NCBI GenBank assembly: GCA_017860295.1
Contig: JAFNAS010000002.1
Span: forward strand, 124,001 to 188,000
Length of the DNA: 64,000 nt
Origin: Bacteroidota bacterium
GTDB lineage: Bacteria; Bacteroidota; Bacteroidia; Bacteroidales; Paludibacteraceae
Direction: 5' to 3'
Part shown: positions 35,184 through 44,785 of the stretch, one piece after another
Layout of the letters: each line of letters begins with the position of its first letter
Numbering within the stretch: position 1 is the stretch's first letter
The notes under the pieces: model-generated
What the model was told of the DNA's origin: nothing
Seen by the model: the letters and a program-made list of their open reading frames with translations, nothing else
Databases searched by the model: none
Made by a program: the position numbers and the translations under genes

Positions 35184-38100
35184 ATCACAAAATTTTCATC
35201 CATTTCCATTTCATTTAGTCCAAACAGACCACGCTTCTCATCCGATAATATATAATGCTCGGCAGCCGGAACCAGTATGGCTCCCGCCCATGAACCGACA
35301 ACCCTATCCTCAGGCTGCATATATTCTTTTAAGTGATAAAGATCACCGGTTTGGATAAGCTGTATCACTGATAGCTGGAAAATTTCATCCACTTGTTTCA
35401 TCCTACTCAATTTATCACGAAGTTGTCCAACCGAAAACGAATAACCAAAGTCAGGAGTCTCGTTTTTTCGTTGCCAGGGTGCAATCACCGCATTAATCAG
35501 TTTGGCAATAACAGCCCGAGAAACTGCTTTCGAATTGTTGGTCCAATTCATTTTCAACTCACACCTAACCGTAATTTTTTCGTAAACAGGATTCACAGCA
35601 TTAACACTTTTAACCATTCCTGAAGTACGATTGGAAAAATAGCTCTCAATTTTCAAGAGCAATTCAGGTGACGAACGGGGTCGCCGGGATTCTTTCTCTG
35701 TATTACAAACCGGAATCACAACCAGAGTAACCATTTGCGAAGCAGGAACTCCAGGCAGACATTTAATTTTCCGGACTTCGGGAAATGCCTGTAACGCCAT
35801 GCGTTCGTAATCGCGTGCCGTCACCGCCCGTCCTCGGTGTGTAATGTATTCCGACACACGAATCAACTTATTTACGTCACTTTCTTCTGCATTCGTATCC
35901 GAAAATGGAGTGATCTGCACAATTTTTTCAATACCCGGCAATTTTCGTTCAGTACAATTCAGTTCATAATCAGCTTCTTTTATTCCTCCCGACACGTTCT
36001 CTTTTTTGACTTTTGCCACATTGCTGAATATCCGGTTGATACCGGCTATATTTGTTGCATTCTCTACTATGCTCAGGCGTATCCATACCAACCCATCAGC
36101 ATCCCGGAAATCATCACTCTCTATTTCGGGAATAAACAACCGTATCATCCCGCTGGTCAACAAATTTTGTGTTGTATTTCTGAGAATAGTAGTATCAGGC
36201 AACCTCTCCCAATAATATCCATTGCCCCAATACCATGCGATTAGGGGAGGACAACTCAGGTCTATTTCATTTTTTAGTGGAAGCAATTCAAGATACAGGT
36301 TTACATATTCGTTTCCTACCACATTGTCAAGTGCCAGCAAAATATTAGTATCCGCATCAAACTTCATCACAAATGAATGAGGTATATTTTCTTTAGCCGG
36401 ATATATTTGCTTGATTCCCAAAGGGTGGATATGATATACCTGATTATCTTCGTTTAAAGAATGTCTGGTAAGGTTAATGTTATCCTCCGATTCATATGTC
36501 AGAGTAATTCGCTCTATCAAGGGATTAATCGGAGCATTGATTAACTTTTTCTTTTTTTTAATTAGCGATGTCGCGAAAAGTTGTTGGTAAACTTTGTCGC
36601 CAAAGCCCATTTCAGGAGCTACCAGACTAAAATTCACAAATCCCGTTTTAGCACGCAGATTATACTGATACTCATTTTCCGGAATACGTATGGGTTCAGC
36701 ATCCTCAAGTAAGATTTTTTTCAGAATATGATCTTCTTCCAGCTTGCTGTTATACACCGGATTTCCGGAGATATCTTTTAAAACTGATGAAAACAAGTAT
36801 ATAGTTTCCCCGTTTTTTGTATTTGTCCAGTTATAATCCGATAAATATCTTGATCTTAACTGAAAGCTCAGATTGTCGATATCTTGTTGGTACGATTCGT
36901 AATATGACTGTAATCCTGTCTCATCCTGAGGCAATTGTTGCCATTTGATGTGAACATCAATTGACTTCGTTCTTTTAATGGCCATCTCATAATTACCAAG
37001 TACAAACCAGGCATCCCGTGTGGCGCTAAATCCGAAAGGTGAAAATGGTTTCGAAATGTCAACTTCGCCAAGTTGATTGTAAAACAGAAGATGCGTTGCA
37101 CGTTCTACCTTCGTTTCGATTTCAATTTTCTGTATAAAAAAATCTTTTAGCCAAGCATAAGCAAATAACCAGGAATCATGATTCAAAAATATTTTCAAAA
37201 CAGGAAAAGAAGTAACAATACCATGGACAGGCTCATTGCAAAGCGTTGTTGCCGGGAAACTCTCATCCAGATTAAAACGGACACACAAGCGCTTTCCCTT
37301 CGTTTCAACCACATATTTTTTTATTTTAGTCCAGCCAATCGCCGTACTGATTTCAAGATCGAATATATTATGAAGTAAATTAATCAGAACAATTTCTTTC
37401 GCATCATCCCGTAAAATTTCCTGATTGCTGTTTTTTTGTACTTCAATTATCAACCTGACAATATACCTTTTAAGTATAAAAGAATTGATTGTACTTTTTT
37501 CGGGTTTAAATCCGAGTGTAACATACCGTTTTCCTTCACGCAAAAGCAACGATGGGCTAGAGATGCTAATACCCAATGGCAATCTGTCTTCATCCAATTC
37601 CTGCTGAACAGGATTTGAATTTTTCGCTAACGCGGAGTCAGACAAGTCTTCGACACTTAATCCGGTTGGACAACCAAATAAATTCTCCGGAAAAATATCC
37701 GGCAGTTTTTCCAACCGTACAATCAAGACTTTATTAACCGTGATATTATTGACTTCAACATCTTCAGTTAACCGGTAAAACACTTTAGTGTTGGGATTGG
37801 CCTTATCATAACTAAAACCTGTATTCCGGGTGATTAATAATTTTTGGGGAACGCTTTTTACGAATGAAATCCATGTATAGTCGGGTTTTTGTACGTCAGA
37901 CTCCACTCCTAATATCTGATTAATATACCATTGAGAATAGTCTTTCCAACGTTGATTGAACCGTTCCAGGATTATATGCAATTGAGATAGAAACGTATAT
38001 AACAGAGCTTGTCCGGGCTCCATATCTCCATCGAACTTAGCCTTGGAGTGTGGCAGCTTTCTGATCAATTTTATCTCATCCAGCAATTCGTCGAAGTATC

Positions 38101-38254
38101 CATCCGGTTTACTATCTAAGCCATAATAGCGAATCCAACCGGCAATCTGTTCTGCTTGTTGTAAAAGGGTATCCATCCGGTTATCAAACACCGAGAAGCT
38201 CCCGGTTGCCTGAATTCGCTTGAATCTATCATATTGACTTAGGCCATCTTTCAT
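35156..38254 (-). CDS. eCIS baseplate J-like protein (Pvc11-like)
   Basis: A 1032-residue baseplate wedge protein related to phage P2 gpJ and T4 gp6. The conserved region is near residues 795-835 with 'RVSEYITHRGRAVTARDYERMALQAFPEVRKIKC' (given in overlapping parts: ISEYITHRGR is replaced by VSEYITHRGR), followed by 'VRCELKMNW' and 'FGYSFSVGQLRDKL'. The N-terminal half is less conserved. It links the spike hub to the tail-sheath baseplate. It lies 20 bp after gp25 and overlaps the fibre-like gene by 28 bp. The length is in the normal range for Pvc11-type proteins. Confidence 0.86.
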   Translation of the reverse strand: MKDGLSQYDRFKRIQATGSFSVFDNRMDTLLQQAEQIAGWIRYYGLDSKPDGYFDELLDEIKLIRKLPHSKAKFDGDMEPGQALLYTFLSQLHIILERFNQRWKDYSQWYINQILGVESDVQKPDYTWISFVKSVPQKLLITRNTGFSYDKANPNTKVFYRLTEDVEVNNITVNKVLIVRLEKLPDIFPENLFGCPTGLSVEDLSDSALAKNSNPVQQELDEDRLPLGISISSPSLLLREGKRYVTLGFKPEKSTINSFILKRYIVRLIIEVQKNSNQEILRDDAKEIVLINLLHNIFDLEISTAIGWTKIKKYVVETKGKRLCVRFNLDESFPATTLCNEPVHGIVTSFPVLKIFLNHDSWLFAYAWLKDFFIQKIEIETKVERATHLLFYNQLGEVDISKPFSPFGFSATRDAWFVLGNYEMAIKRTKSIDVHIKWQQLPQDETGLQSYYESYQQDIDNLSFQLRSRYLSDYNWTNTKNGETIYLFSSVLKDISGNPVYNSKLEEDHILKKILLEDAEPIRIPENEYQYNLRAKTGFVNFSLVAPEMGFGDKVYQQLFATSLIKKKKKLINAPINPLIERITLTYESEDNINLTRHSLNEDNQVYHIHPLGIKQIYPAKENIPHSFVMKFDADTNILLALDNVVGNEYVNLYLELLPLKNEIDLSCPPLIAWYWGNGYYWERLPDTTILRNTTQNLLTSGMIRLFIPEIESDDFRDADGLVWIRLSIVENATNIAGINRIFSNVAKVKKENVSGGIKEADYELNCTERKLPGIEKIVQITPFSDTNAEESDVNKLIRVSEYITHRGRAVTARDYERMALQAFPEVRKIKCLPGVPASQMVTLVVIPVCNTEKESRRPRSSPELLLKIESYFSNRTSGMVKSVNAVNPVYEKITVRCELKMNWTNNSKAVSRAVIAKLINAVIAPWQRKNETPDFGYSFSVGQLRDKLSRMKQVDEIFQLSVIQLIQTGDLYHLKEYMQPEDRVVGSWAGAILVPAAEHYILSDEKRGLFGLNEMEMDENFVIWQSETEKR

Positions 38255-38274
38255 CTCTGTTTTTGCCGTTCTAT

Positions 38275-38682
38275 TTATAAATTTGTTCCTTCTTTGAAAT
38301 AGAAAGGATAGACAATATTGCTCCTGTTGTTGGTTTGATGAATCGTATAGTCAACATGAATCCATAGCACTCCTTCTGTTTCATCTTTTATCTCTACATC
38401 TACATTTTCAACAATAATACGCGGCTCAAAAAAAAGGATAGCTTGCTTTATGGTATCTATCATCAGGGTTTTGACAGACAAATCCATTCCTCCAAAAATC
38501 CATTGCCGGATATTACAGCCATAATCGAATCGGAAAATCCGTTCTCCGGGAGATGTAGAAAACAGGACATGAAGACTTTGGAGAATGTCTTCTTCTGCAC
38601 TAACCAACCCTACGCCGGTTTGTTTCATGAATACAGGCGGAAAGTGCCAACCCGTCCCCAGATATGATTTAAGTTCCTTCAT
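38275..38682 (-). CDS. eCIS gp25-like baseplate protein (GPW/gp25 family, Pvc9-like)
   Basis: A 135-residue baseplate protein that starts sheath assembly in contractile tails. Family features include 'GVGLVSAEEDILQSLHVLFSTSPGER' (in parts), 'FRFDYGCNIRQWIFG' and the terminal beta-hairpin 'LWIHVDYTIHQTNNRSN'. The EPR-like motif appears as 'FFEPRI', which is typical of gp25. The open frame runs to 38745, but the ATG at 38682 is only 5 bp from the PAAR stop and gives a family-length N-terminus. It lies between the PAAR gene and the J-type baseplate gene. Confidence 0.9.
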   Translation of the reverse strand: MKELKSYLGTGWHFPPVFMKQTGVGLVSAEEDILQSLHVLFSTSPGERIFRFDYGCNIRQWIFGGMDLSVKTLMIDTIKQAILFFEPRIIVENVDVEIKDETEGVLWIHVDYTIHQTNNRSNIVYPFYFKEGTNL

Positions 38683-38687
38683 AGGTT

Positions 38688-38987
38688 TTATCCTCCGATT
38701 ATTACCGTTGGACAACCAATCACTATTGATCCTCCATGTGCACAACTATCACCCATACGTGCCGCCGGCTTTCCACCTATCAATACGGTAGATGATCCCT
38801 TAATGATGCTATCCGGTGGCCCTACACAAACACAGGAATCACCCAGCACCGCAGCAGGCAAGTTCCCGATTAAAACTGTTGAAACACTGGGTCCTACAAT
38901 CGGTCCCCCTACATGAGGAATAGGTGGCAACCCTGGTGTTTGCATTGGGCAAGTGTGCATATCTGTTATTCTAGCTGCTAATGGCAT
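38688..38987 (-). CDS. PAAR-domain spike tip protein (Pvc10-like)
   Basis: A 99-residue PAAR protein that caps and sharpens the spike. It has Gly-rich repeating strands, the 'PAAVLGDSC' and 'PAARMGDSCAHGG' motifs, and the Cys/His residues that bind the metal at the tip apex. It is a stand-alone PAAR without extension, so it carries no fused toxin. It sits 12 bp after the spike gene and 5 bp before gp25. The PAAR-before-gp25 order is reversed relative to Pvc9-Pvc10. Confidence 0.93.
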   Translation of the reverse strand: MPLAARITDMHTCPMQTPGLPPIPHVGGPIVGPSVSTVLIGNLPAAVLGDSCVCVGPPDSIIKGSSTVLIGGKPAARMGDSCAHGGSIVIGCPTVIIGG

Positions 38988-38999
38988 TGTTATTTCTTT

Positions 39000-40784
39000 T
39001 TAATTAATCATTACCATTGCACCTTTTATAACTGTTTGCCCTCCTGCGGACAATTCCGCTTTGGCATTGCCTTTTAAAGTCAACTCGGCACTGGCGTTTG
39101 CTTTAATATTTATTCCTTTCATTTCAATATCGCTTTTGGCTTTTACCTGAGCAGCAGCTCCGGCATCAATCACAACGTTATTCGTTGCTTTAAGCGTTAA
39201 ATCCTTTGACGATTCAAGCAGTATACCTCCATCATTCAGGATGATTTTATTATTATTTTGATCTGTCAGCTGCAGACCTTTCGCGTCGTCGGAGATTTGA
39301 ATACTGTTATTGCCGGGTGTTTGAATCGTTATACTCTTTTTCTCCTCATCAAATTCGATCTTCATCTTCGACTTAGTGCTGATAGCGCGCATAGTATTAT
39401 TTGCTGTCAACTCATAAGCAGGTTTTTGTTTGCTGCTGTACAAACTGCCTAATATCACCGCATGACAGGGGTCTTCATTGAAAAATCCCAAAACAACCTC
39501 ATCCCCAATATCGGGAATAAAAAATGCCCCGTAACCGGTACTCCCCCAGAAGTTGGCTAACCGTGCCCAGACTTTAGCTGTCGCATTGAGAATAGGTATA
39601 TCTACCTCTATTTTATACTCGCACGTTGGATCGGCGTCTAATCGGGTAACCTTTCCGACATGCAATCCGGATATGCCGGGTAGAAATCCGGAAGCTGCGG
39701 GAGCCATAACATCTGTTTTATCTGTCACGTTCTCAAACAAAAGTCCCAGACCGGCGGTTGTTACCCACTCCCCTTCTTTGATTTCATGTTCCACATATCC
39801 TATATATGCATTTCCATTGAAACGTTTGCCCAATCCATCCAGTTCTATCAAATCACCGGGTAGGGCTTTTGCGCTTCCCGGAAATTTACAATATCCCTGG
39901 ATACGCGATAAACCGGCTTTTACCGCCTGTGCATCCGCCCACGATTGAAGGGAAGACTCCTCTGCGCAGAATTCGGTTTGCAGCGTATAATTACCATCCC
40001 CCAGACATTTCGCCATATCTTCGGGTTTATCCGTACCCTGATCATTTAAGGTTGGATTCTTTCCCTGTACTTTAAAGATATTCTGATCAGCCGGGTTCCA
40101 TGCCACAGCCTCAATTCCTGCCTGTTGTTCGTCCGCAGATAATTCGCCCCTGAATTCTATCAAATCCGTACCATAGGTTATTTTCAACTTTGGCGATGCG
40201 CTTAAATCCGGATTCTTTACAGTAATCGTTTGCAGATCCGTAATGACCACCAACCCGTTGGCATCCGAGCGCGAAAGAATAAAATCCCAATCGGTACAAT
40301 AGTATTGTACCAGTTCATTGTGTATGGTGGTAGTAGCATCCACCGACAATGTCAGAGGTGAATATGCCCCCAGAATTGCAGCAATGACTTCACTGTCTTT
40401 CTTTTTCTCAAATATGTGATTCCGGCGGATCTGAGTAGCCGCAAATGCATAATCTTTACACTCTATCTGTAATGTGGAACTACCTTCCTCTATCACATAA
40501 CTGTGGGATACGACGACACCTTCAAAGACGGGGCTCTCCTGGTTTTCATATCCTGCTGTGACAGAAATCACTTTTCCCGGAGCCAGACTGTCATCGTCGC
40601 TCTCGGGAACTTCCCCTTTGGGCATATCTCCGGCTGTAAATACCAGTCGGGCAGTGCCAATCCGGTTCACTCCTTTAAAAATAGAAACAGATATCAGACT
40701 GAACATGTTACTCAGCGCTGTACCTTCACTACAAACAGTGAAGGTTACCATTCCACTGGATACGTTATTCGGTGACTCTCCCAT
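39000..40784 (-). CDS. eCIS VgrG-like central spike protein (Pvc8-like)
   Basis: A 594-residue spike made of a gpD-like hub (about 1-350, 'NMFSLISVSIFKGVNRIGTARLVF' in part), a gp5 OB-fold (about 370-455 with 'VWARLANFWGSTGYGAFFIP', 'GDEVVLGFFNEDP' and 'AVILGSLY'), and a C-terminal triple-stranded beta-helix of short Lys/Ala/Gly repeats (about 490-594, ending GGQTVIKGAMVMIN). It forms the trimeric needle punched through the target envelope. The C-terminus has no fused effector. Its start overlaps the LysM protein gene by 20 bp. Confidence 0.92.
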   Translation of the reverse strand: MGESPNNVSSGMVTFTVCSEGTALSNMFSLISVSIFKGVNRIGTARLVFTAGDMPKGEVPESDDDSLAPGKVISVTAGYENQESPVFEGVVVSHSYVIEEGSSTLQIECKDYAFAATQIRRNHIFEKKKDSEVIAAILGAYSPLTLSVDATTTIHNELVQYYCTDWDFILSRSDANGLVVITDLQTITVKNPDLSASPKLKITYGTDLIEFRGELSADEQQAGIEAVAWNPADQNIFKVQGKNPTLNDQGTDKPEDMAKCLGDGNYTLQTEFCAEESSLQSWADAQAVKAGLSRIQGYCKFPGSAKALPGDLIELDGLGKRFNGNAYIGYVEHEIKEGEWVTTAGLGLLFENVTDKTDVMAPAASGFLPGISGLHVGKVTRLDADPTCEYKIEVDIPILNATAKVWARLANFWGSTGYGAFFIPDIGDEVVLGFFNEDPCHAVILGSLYSSKQKPAYELTANNTMRAISTKSKMKIEFDEEKKSITIQTPGNNSIQISDDAKGLQLTDQNNNKIILNDGGILLESSKDLTLKATNNVVIDAGAAAQVKAKSDIEMKGINIKANASAELTLKGNAKAELSAGGQTVIKGAMVMIN

Positions 40785-41445
40785 TGCTATTGAGTGGTGG
40801 AAACATCAATTGTGTCCCTATTTGTACATTTCTGAAATCACCCAACTTGTTATATTCGGCTATTTCAAGACAATAACTGGAATCTCCGTAAATCTGCCTG
40901 CATAAAAGGGCTATACTCTCTCCTGCTTTTAATGTAACCAAGCGTGAAAGATCGGAAGAAAGTCTGCAAACAGTTTTTGACTCCAGCAGCTTATTCATAT
41001 ACCCCTCAATAGATATTGATGTTTTGACTCGAAGAGGTGAACCATCCGGACGAAACAACGAATAATCATAACTCATTGACGACATTCGTCCATTAAACAG
41101 AAAACTACCCCAATTGACCTGTAAATAATTCGGTTCATGGGTATCACTGTTTATATTATAAACTACATCTTCGAGATGACCAATCATTTCAACCAGAGTT
41201 TTCTTTTCCGGGTTGGAAACAATACCCGTACCATCAAAAACAAAATCAAAGCTGAGAGTCGTTTTATTACTCCTGTCATATTTAATCTCCGAATTTGATT
41301 TGCCTACAGATTTATCGCTGATATAGGATAAACCGAGTGAGTATTTGAGTGTTGAGGGATTAATCTGGAGTGTTATAGTATCATGTTTCTTTAAAAAAGT
41401 ATTATCTTCAAAACTGATAATCTGCATTTTTATCAACTCGCCCAT
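40765..41445 (-). CDS. eCIS LysM-containing tube/baseplate adaptor (CIS_tube family, Pvc7-like)
   Basis: A 226-residue protein of the CIS tube N-terminal domain family (Pvc7/gp53-like), which connects the tube to the spike hub. The N-terminal domain (about 1-155) includes 'LQINPSTLKYSLGLSY' and 'VNWGSFLFNGRMSSMSYDYS' (partial). A C-terminal LysM module (about 165-220) has 'LKAGESIALLCRQIYGD' and 'IGTQLMFPP'. The LysM may contact peptidoglycan or act as a structural clamp, as in gp53. It starts 2 bp after the DUF5908 stop and overlaps the spike gene by 20 bp. Confidence 0.86.
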   Translation of the reverse strand: MGELIKMQIISFEDNTFLKKHDTITLQINPSTLKYSLGLSYISDKSVGKSNSEIKYDRSNKTTLSFDFVFDGTGIVSNPEKKTLVEMIGHLEDVVYNINSDTHEPNYLQVNWGSFLFNGRMSSMSYDYSLFRPDGSPLRVKTSISIEGYMNKLLESKTVCRLSSDLSRLVTLKAGESIALLCRQIYGDSSYCLEIAEYNKLGDFRNVQIGTQLMFPPLNSNGRVTE

Positions 41446-41447
41446 TC

Positions 41448-41609
41448 TTATCTTTCCTTTCTTTTTCGTTGCACAACCACCCTGTTCTTTTGAATATCTC
41501 TCAGGAGTTCATATTTAATTCTTTGAATAACATCCACAGAAACAGGCTCTTGTTTCCCATTCCTTTCAATAGTCGTTTTAACATGTATTTCTTTAATTAC
41601 TATCGGCAT
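41448..41609 (-). CDS. DUF5908 family small eCIS protein (Pvc6-like)
   Basis: A 53-residue protein. It starts MPIVIKEIHVKTTIE and ends in the basic stretch VVVQRKRKER. The opening block 'PIVIKEIHVK' is the hallmark of the short DUF5908 family encoded between the tube and LysM genes of extracellular contractile systems. Its start codon overlaps the stop of the second tube gene (TAATG), which indicates translational coupling. Its role in the particle is unknown; a chaperone or a minor tube component is possible. Confidence 0.85.
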   Translation of the reverse strand: MPIVIKEIHVKTTIERNGKQEPVSVDVIQRIKYELLRDIQKNRVVVQRKRKER

Positions 41610-42061
41610 TACATCACTCTTGTTTGTTTCAGATACGTAAATTCTACGGATTCAATAATGATACCGTTTTTTTCGGAATCGAAGTTGTCAACCTCCCATT
41701 TCACAGGATATGCCCCTGAACATCCCCATACTCTCAATGATTTTCCATTTTCGTTGAGAAGATGAATTAATATGTTTTTAGTGACTACCGGTAGCGTAAA
41801 ATCATTTCCCAGACTTTGACATATCCATGTCTCAATTGAATTCGTCAAAGGCAATAATGCTCTCTTGAGGACCAAATTCCCATGCTTAAGTTGTTTGGGA
41901 AATTTATAGTCATACTCATTGACCCCTCCTTCCTGGATGGTTTCGGTTTCCATTTCTACAGATAAACCGGAAACTTCTTTGAATGGAACTTTTATTTGCT
42001 CCCCAAATTCAACTTCAAAGTAAAACGCAACCGGTAAATCTCTGTCTGTTTCATTCCCCAC
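41609..42061 (-). CDS. eCIS tube protein 2 (T4 gp19-like, Pvc5-like)
   Basis: A 150-residue tube-fold protein. Motifs shared with the gp19 family are 'PVAFYFEVEFGEQIKVPFKEVSGLSVEMETE' (read in parts), 'NLVLKRALL' and the C-terminal 'VESVEFTYLKQTRVM'. By analogy with Pvc5 it would be the first tube ring above the hub rather than the bulk of the tube. It is separated by 1 bp from tube protein 1 and overlaps the DUF5908 gene. Confidence 0.88.
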   Translation of the reverse strand: MGNETDRDLPVAFYFEVEFGEQIKVPFKEVSGLSVEMETETIQEGGVNEYDYKFPKQLKHGNLVLKRALLPLTNSIETWICQSLGNDFTLPVVTKNILIHLLNENGKSLRVWGCSGAYPVKWEVDNFDSEKNGIIIESVEFTYLKQTRVM

Positions 42062-42062
42062 T

Positions 42063-42512
42063 TTAACTATTTGCGATGGTTAATCCTTCGTGAACAAGTA
42101 CCAATGTCTCAACGGCTACTTCGTTGCCGTCGGATTTCAAATCTGTTCCCGTAATCTTGGATGGCCAGGCATTTTTAAGTGTCCATACCATGGTCGGCGC
42201 TCCGGCCTCATCGAGTAAACTTATGGTTACCGACTGACGTTCAATGGTATTCATTTTGATTTTATTGAACCAATCCCAAAATTTATTGTCACTCTTAAAC
42301 ACGCCTTTTTTCAGTGTTATATCGCCAAACTTTTTGATTCCGGGCATTTTAATGGTTGAAAACTCGGGACTGTTCCCATGTCTGTATTCTATGACCTGTG
42401 CTTCGATCTCTAAGCCTGAAACTTCCTGAAAAGTGGCATCCAACGATGCAATTGTAACTGAAAAATAAAACTTGGGTAAAGGCCATACCTGGTCTTGTGC
42501 TTCTCCTGCCAT
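42063..42512 (-). CDS. eCIS tube protein 1 (T4 gp19-like, Pvc1-like)
   Basis: A 149-residue inner tube protein, probably the major subunit of the hollow tube that carries cargo. It shows the gp19 pattern 'FYFSVTIASLDATFQEVSGLE', 'GIKKFGDITLKKGVF', 'WTLKNAWPSKITGTDLKSDG' and 'VETLVLVHEGL' (parts). It lies 35 bp after the sheath gene and 1 bp before tube protein 2, the conserved sheath-tube-tube order. Confidence 0.9.
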   Translation of the reverse strand: MAGEAQDQVWPLPKFYFSVTIASLDATFQEVSGLEIEAQVIEYRHGNSPEFSTIKMPGIKKFGDITLKKGVFKSDNKFWDWFNKIKMNTIERQSVTISLLDEAGAPTMVWTLKNAWPSKITGTDLKSDGNEVAVETLVLVHEGLTIANS

Positions 42513-42547
42513 GATGTATTATTTTTTAATGATTAATGATTAATTTG

Positions 42548-44035
42548 TTAGCTTTTTTGCATTTGTTGCTGGAAAGTAATCTCGATAAATTCAGCGGGAC
42601 GAACAATGGCCACCAATACGGTGACTCTCAGGATTCCTTCCAATATATCCTCTGGTGTCATTGTCTCTCCCAAGCCTACATACACACTATAAGCATCATC
42701 GGGAACTGCTCCGGCCAAACCGCCCCGTTTCCAGATGCCATTGAGAAAATTGTTTATCATGCTTTTCACATTAACCCATGTATTGGCTTCATTGGGATCA
42801 AACACATACGCACGGGCTGCATTCCGAACCGACTCTTCAAGCATGATCATAGTACGGCGGACATTAATATATCGCCAGTCCAATGAATTGCCATCCAGGG
42901 TACGTGCTCCCCATACTTTGATGCCTTCTCCAGTAAAAGTACGAATGGCATTAATAGATTTTCCGCTTAGCGGGACATTCAGATCTTCCTGTTCCTCGTG
43001 CGAAATATTCAGCGAAGGACTGATTGCACTGGCAATACCTACATTAGCCGGTGCTTTCCATACACCTTTGGTATTATCCACTGTGGTCATCACCCCGGCC
43101 ATTGCTGCAGACACAGGTAGAAGATTTAGTGTCAGCCGCATTTCTTTCATTACCTCTGCATACAATTTACTTAGCTGAACAAAAATCTTATGCAGCGTAT
43201 TGCGGTCGACATCGGGCAAACCCTCCTTCAGACCGTCAATATAAATTGCTATCTGTTTCTTTTTATCATCGGATAAGAAAGATAAATCCAACTCAGCGGT
43301 TAACAACTCTTTTAATTGGGCAATATCCAGATTTTCGTAATCCAGTTCATTCTCCTGAACAATGGATGTGTTGATCCAGGGATAATAAGCTGCTCCAAAA
43401 TCAAGAAATTCACTTCCTATCGCTTCGCGGAAAAGATTAATCACATCTCCGGCTTCATCTTTCCGGTCTTTATAGCCTCCATAAATATCCAATAATGCCA
43501 CACGACTGCGTATAACGTAACCGCAATGCCTCAATACGCTTTGTTGCAAGGCATAACAGTCGTTAGGATCCGCTAATGCTACCGCTTCCGGTATTATTAT
43601 CATAGTTGGTTCCTGCTCTTTTATCAATGGAAGAATCCCCTCTTCCAACTTGCCTTTCTCGATATCCGAAGTATAACTTCCTACTGAAACGATATAACAT
43701 GGACCACCACCATTGGCATAAAACAGCAACATATTATAATATAATGTGTATTGATCTGTTCGCTTTAGCAGATAGTTTTTACCGTTGAAAGCAATCACGG
43801 AGTTACCAACTCCTTCCACCAATTCAAATTTTGGTTTTGGAGCGTCTCCAAAATAAGATCTGAATTCAGCCATGGAACTGATACGCCACGGTGTGTTTAA
43901 CAGCGATTTATTTCCATTTGCAGCTCTTTGTGTATAGCCGATGAAGGCTGGGACTGCTGTTGCCACTTCAACTACGGAATTGGGGAATGCGTTTTTTTCA
44001 ACAACATATACTCCCGGTGTTTTCATTGAACCCAT
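42548..44035 (-). CDS. eCIS contractile sheath protein
   Basis: A 495-residue sheath subunit that forms the outer tube and drives contraction. The N-terminus 'MKTPGVYVVEKNAFPNSVVE' and 'ATAVPAFIGYT' is diagnostic of the phage tail sheath family, and the C-terminal handshake arm 'RPAEFIEITFQQQM' is present. The middle has 'GEGIKVWGARTLDG' and 'YINVRRTMIMLEESV', which are conserved core strands and helix. Only one sheath gene is present, whereas Afp and PVC have three. It follows the unknown eCIS protein by 14 bp. Confidence 0.93.
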   Translation of the reverse strand: MGSMKTPGVYVVEKNAFPNSVVEVATAVPAFIGYTQRAANGNKSLLNTPWRISSMAEFRSYFGDAPKPKFELVEGVGNSVIAFNGKNYLLKRTDQYTLYYNMLLFYANGGGPCYIVSVGSYTSDIEKGKLEEGILPLIKEQEPTMIIIPEAVALADPNDCYALQQSVLRHCGYVIRSRVALLDIYGGYKDRKDEAGDVINLFREAIGSEFLDFGAAYYPWINTSIVQENELDYENLDIAQLKELLTAELDLSFLSDDKKKQIAIYIDGLKEGLPDVDRNTLHKIFVQLSKLYAEVMKEMRLTLNLLPVSAAMAGVMTTVDNTKGVWKAPANVGIASAISPSLNISHEEQEDLNVPLSGKSINAIRTFTGEGIKVWGARTLDGNSLDWRYINVRRTMIMLEESVRNAARAYVFDPNEANTWVNVKSMINNFLNGIWKRGGLAGAVPDDAYSVYVGLGETMTPEDILEGILRVTVLVAIVRPAEFIEITFQQQMQKS

Positions 44036-44049
44036 AATTTTTTTATGTA

Positions 44050-44781
44050 TTAAAAATAAAAATAGTTAGTAATCATATTATCCGGACTAAAAATGGAAAC
44101 GGAACCTGGCTGTGGATATGGAATATGGCTGCATAACAGACGTCTCCCGGTATCCTGCACATCCCACAAACAGATTCGAAAATGATATTTCTCTTTTAAT
44201 TGCAGCTCTTGCTCCGAAACAAACCTCCAGACCGGCTGTTGCTCTCCGGGAAGAGTCACTTTCTCAAGACAGGTAAACACCAGTCTGTTTTTATTCTCAT
44301 TCAACAGGATATTAGATAGCTGTGTATTGAACTTCGGAATGAGAATAAACTCCCAAAACCTCATTTTGCTCTCGCAGATAATATCCATATGCTGCCTGCT
44401 GCTTAAACTATCTTTAGATACGGGAATTGCCAATTGTGCAAAAATACCATTTCGTCCAATGTGCATACAACTACAATCACCGATGGTTTTTATTTCGGAT
44501 TGGGTATAAAAATAAAAGTCGGTCGATAGCGGTTTCATATTAAACAGCAGTACCTGATGTTCTTCAAAAAACAATCCGGTTCTACTTAGAGCCTCCTCCC
44601 CTACCGGTTGAAGCAATATCCATGTATGTGTATCTTGTTTACGAAACAAAATCCCCGATCTTTGCAGTATCAAAGCTGTTTCGGATGTCGGCTCCAACCC
44701 CAGGTTGCATCTGCCGACATCAAAGAAGCTATGAGAAATAGCGATTGTCATCCAGATACTATACGAAATATTTTGTGTCAT
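44050..44781 (-). CDS. Unrecognised protein between cap and sheath genes
   Basis: A 243-residue protein that I do not recognise. There is no signal peptide or transmembrane helix. The N-terminus 'YSIWMTIAISHSFFDVGRC' and the C-terminal 'DNMITNYFYF' are aromatic-rich, and the sequence appears mainly beta. Proteins of this size beside the cap gene occur in other Bacteroidetes eCIS loci as I recall, and could be accessory assembly factors. It lies 4 bp after the DUF4255 gene and 14 bp before the sheath gene, so it is surely in the operon. Confidence 0.68.
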   Translation of the reverse strand: MTQNISYSIWMTIAISHSFFDVGRCNLGLEPTSETALILQRSGILFRKQDTHTWILLQPVGEEALSRTGLFFEEHQVLLFNMKPLSTDFYFYTQSEIKTIGDCSCMHIGRNGIFAQLAIPVSKDSLSSRQHMDIICESKMRFWEFILIPKFNTQLSNILLNENKNRLVFTCLEKVTLPGEQQPVWRFVSEQELQLKEKYHFRICLWDVQDTGRRLLCSHIPYPQPGSVSIFSPDNMITNYFYF

Positions 44782-44785
44782 CCGG

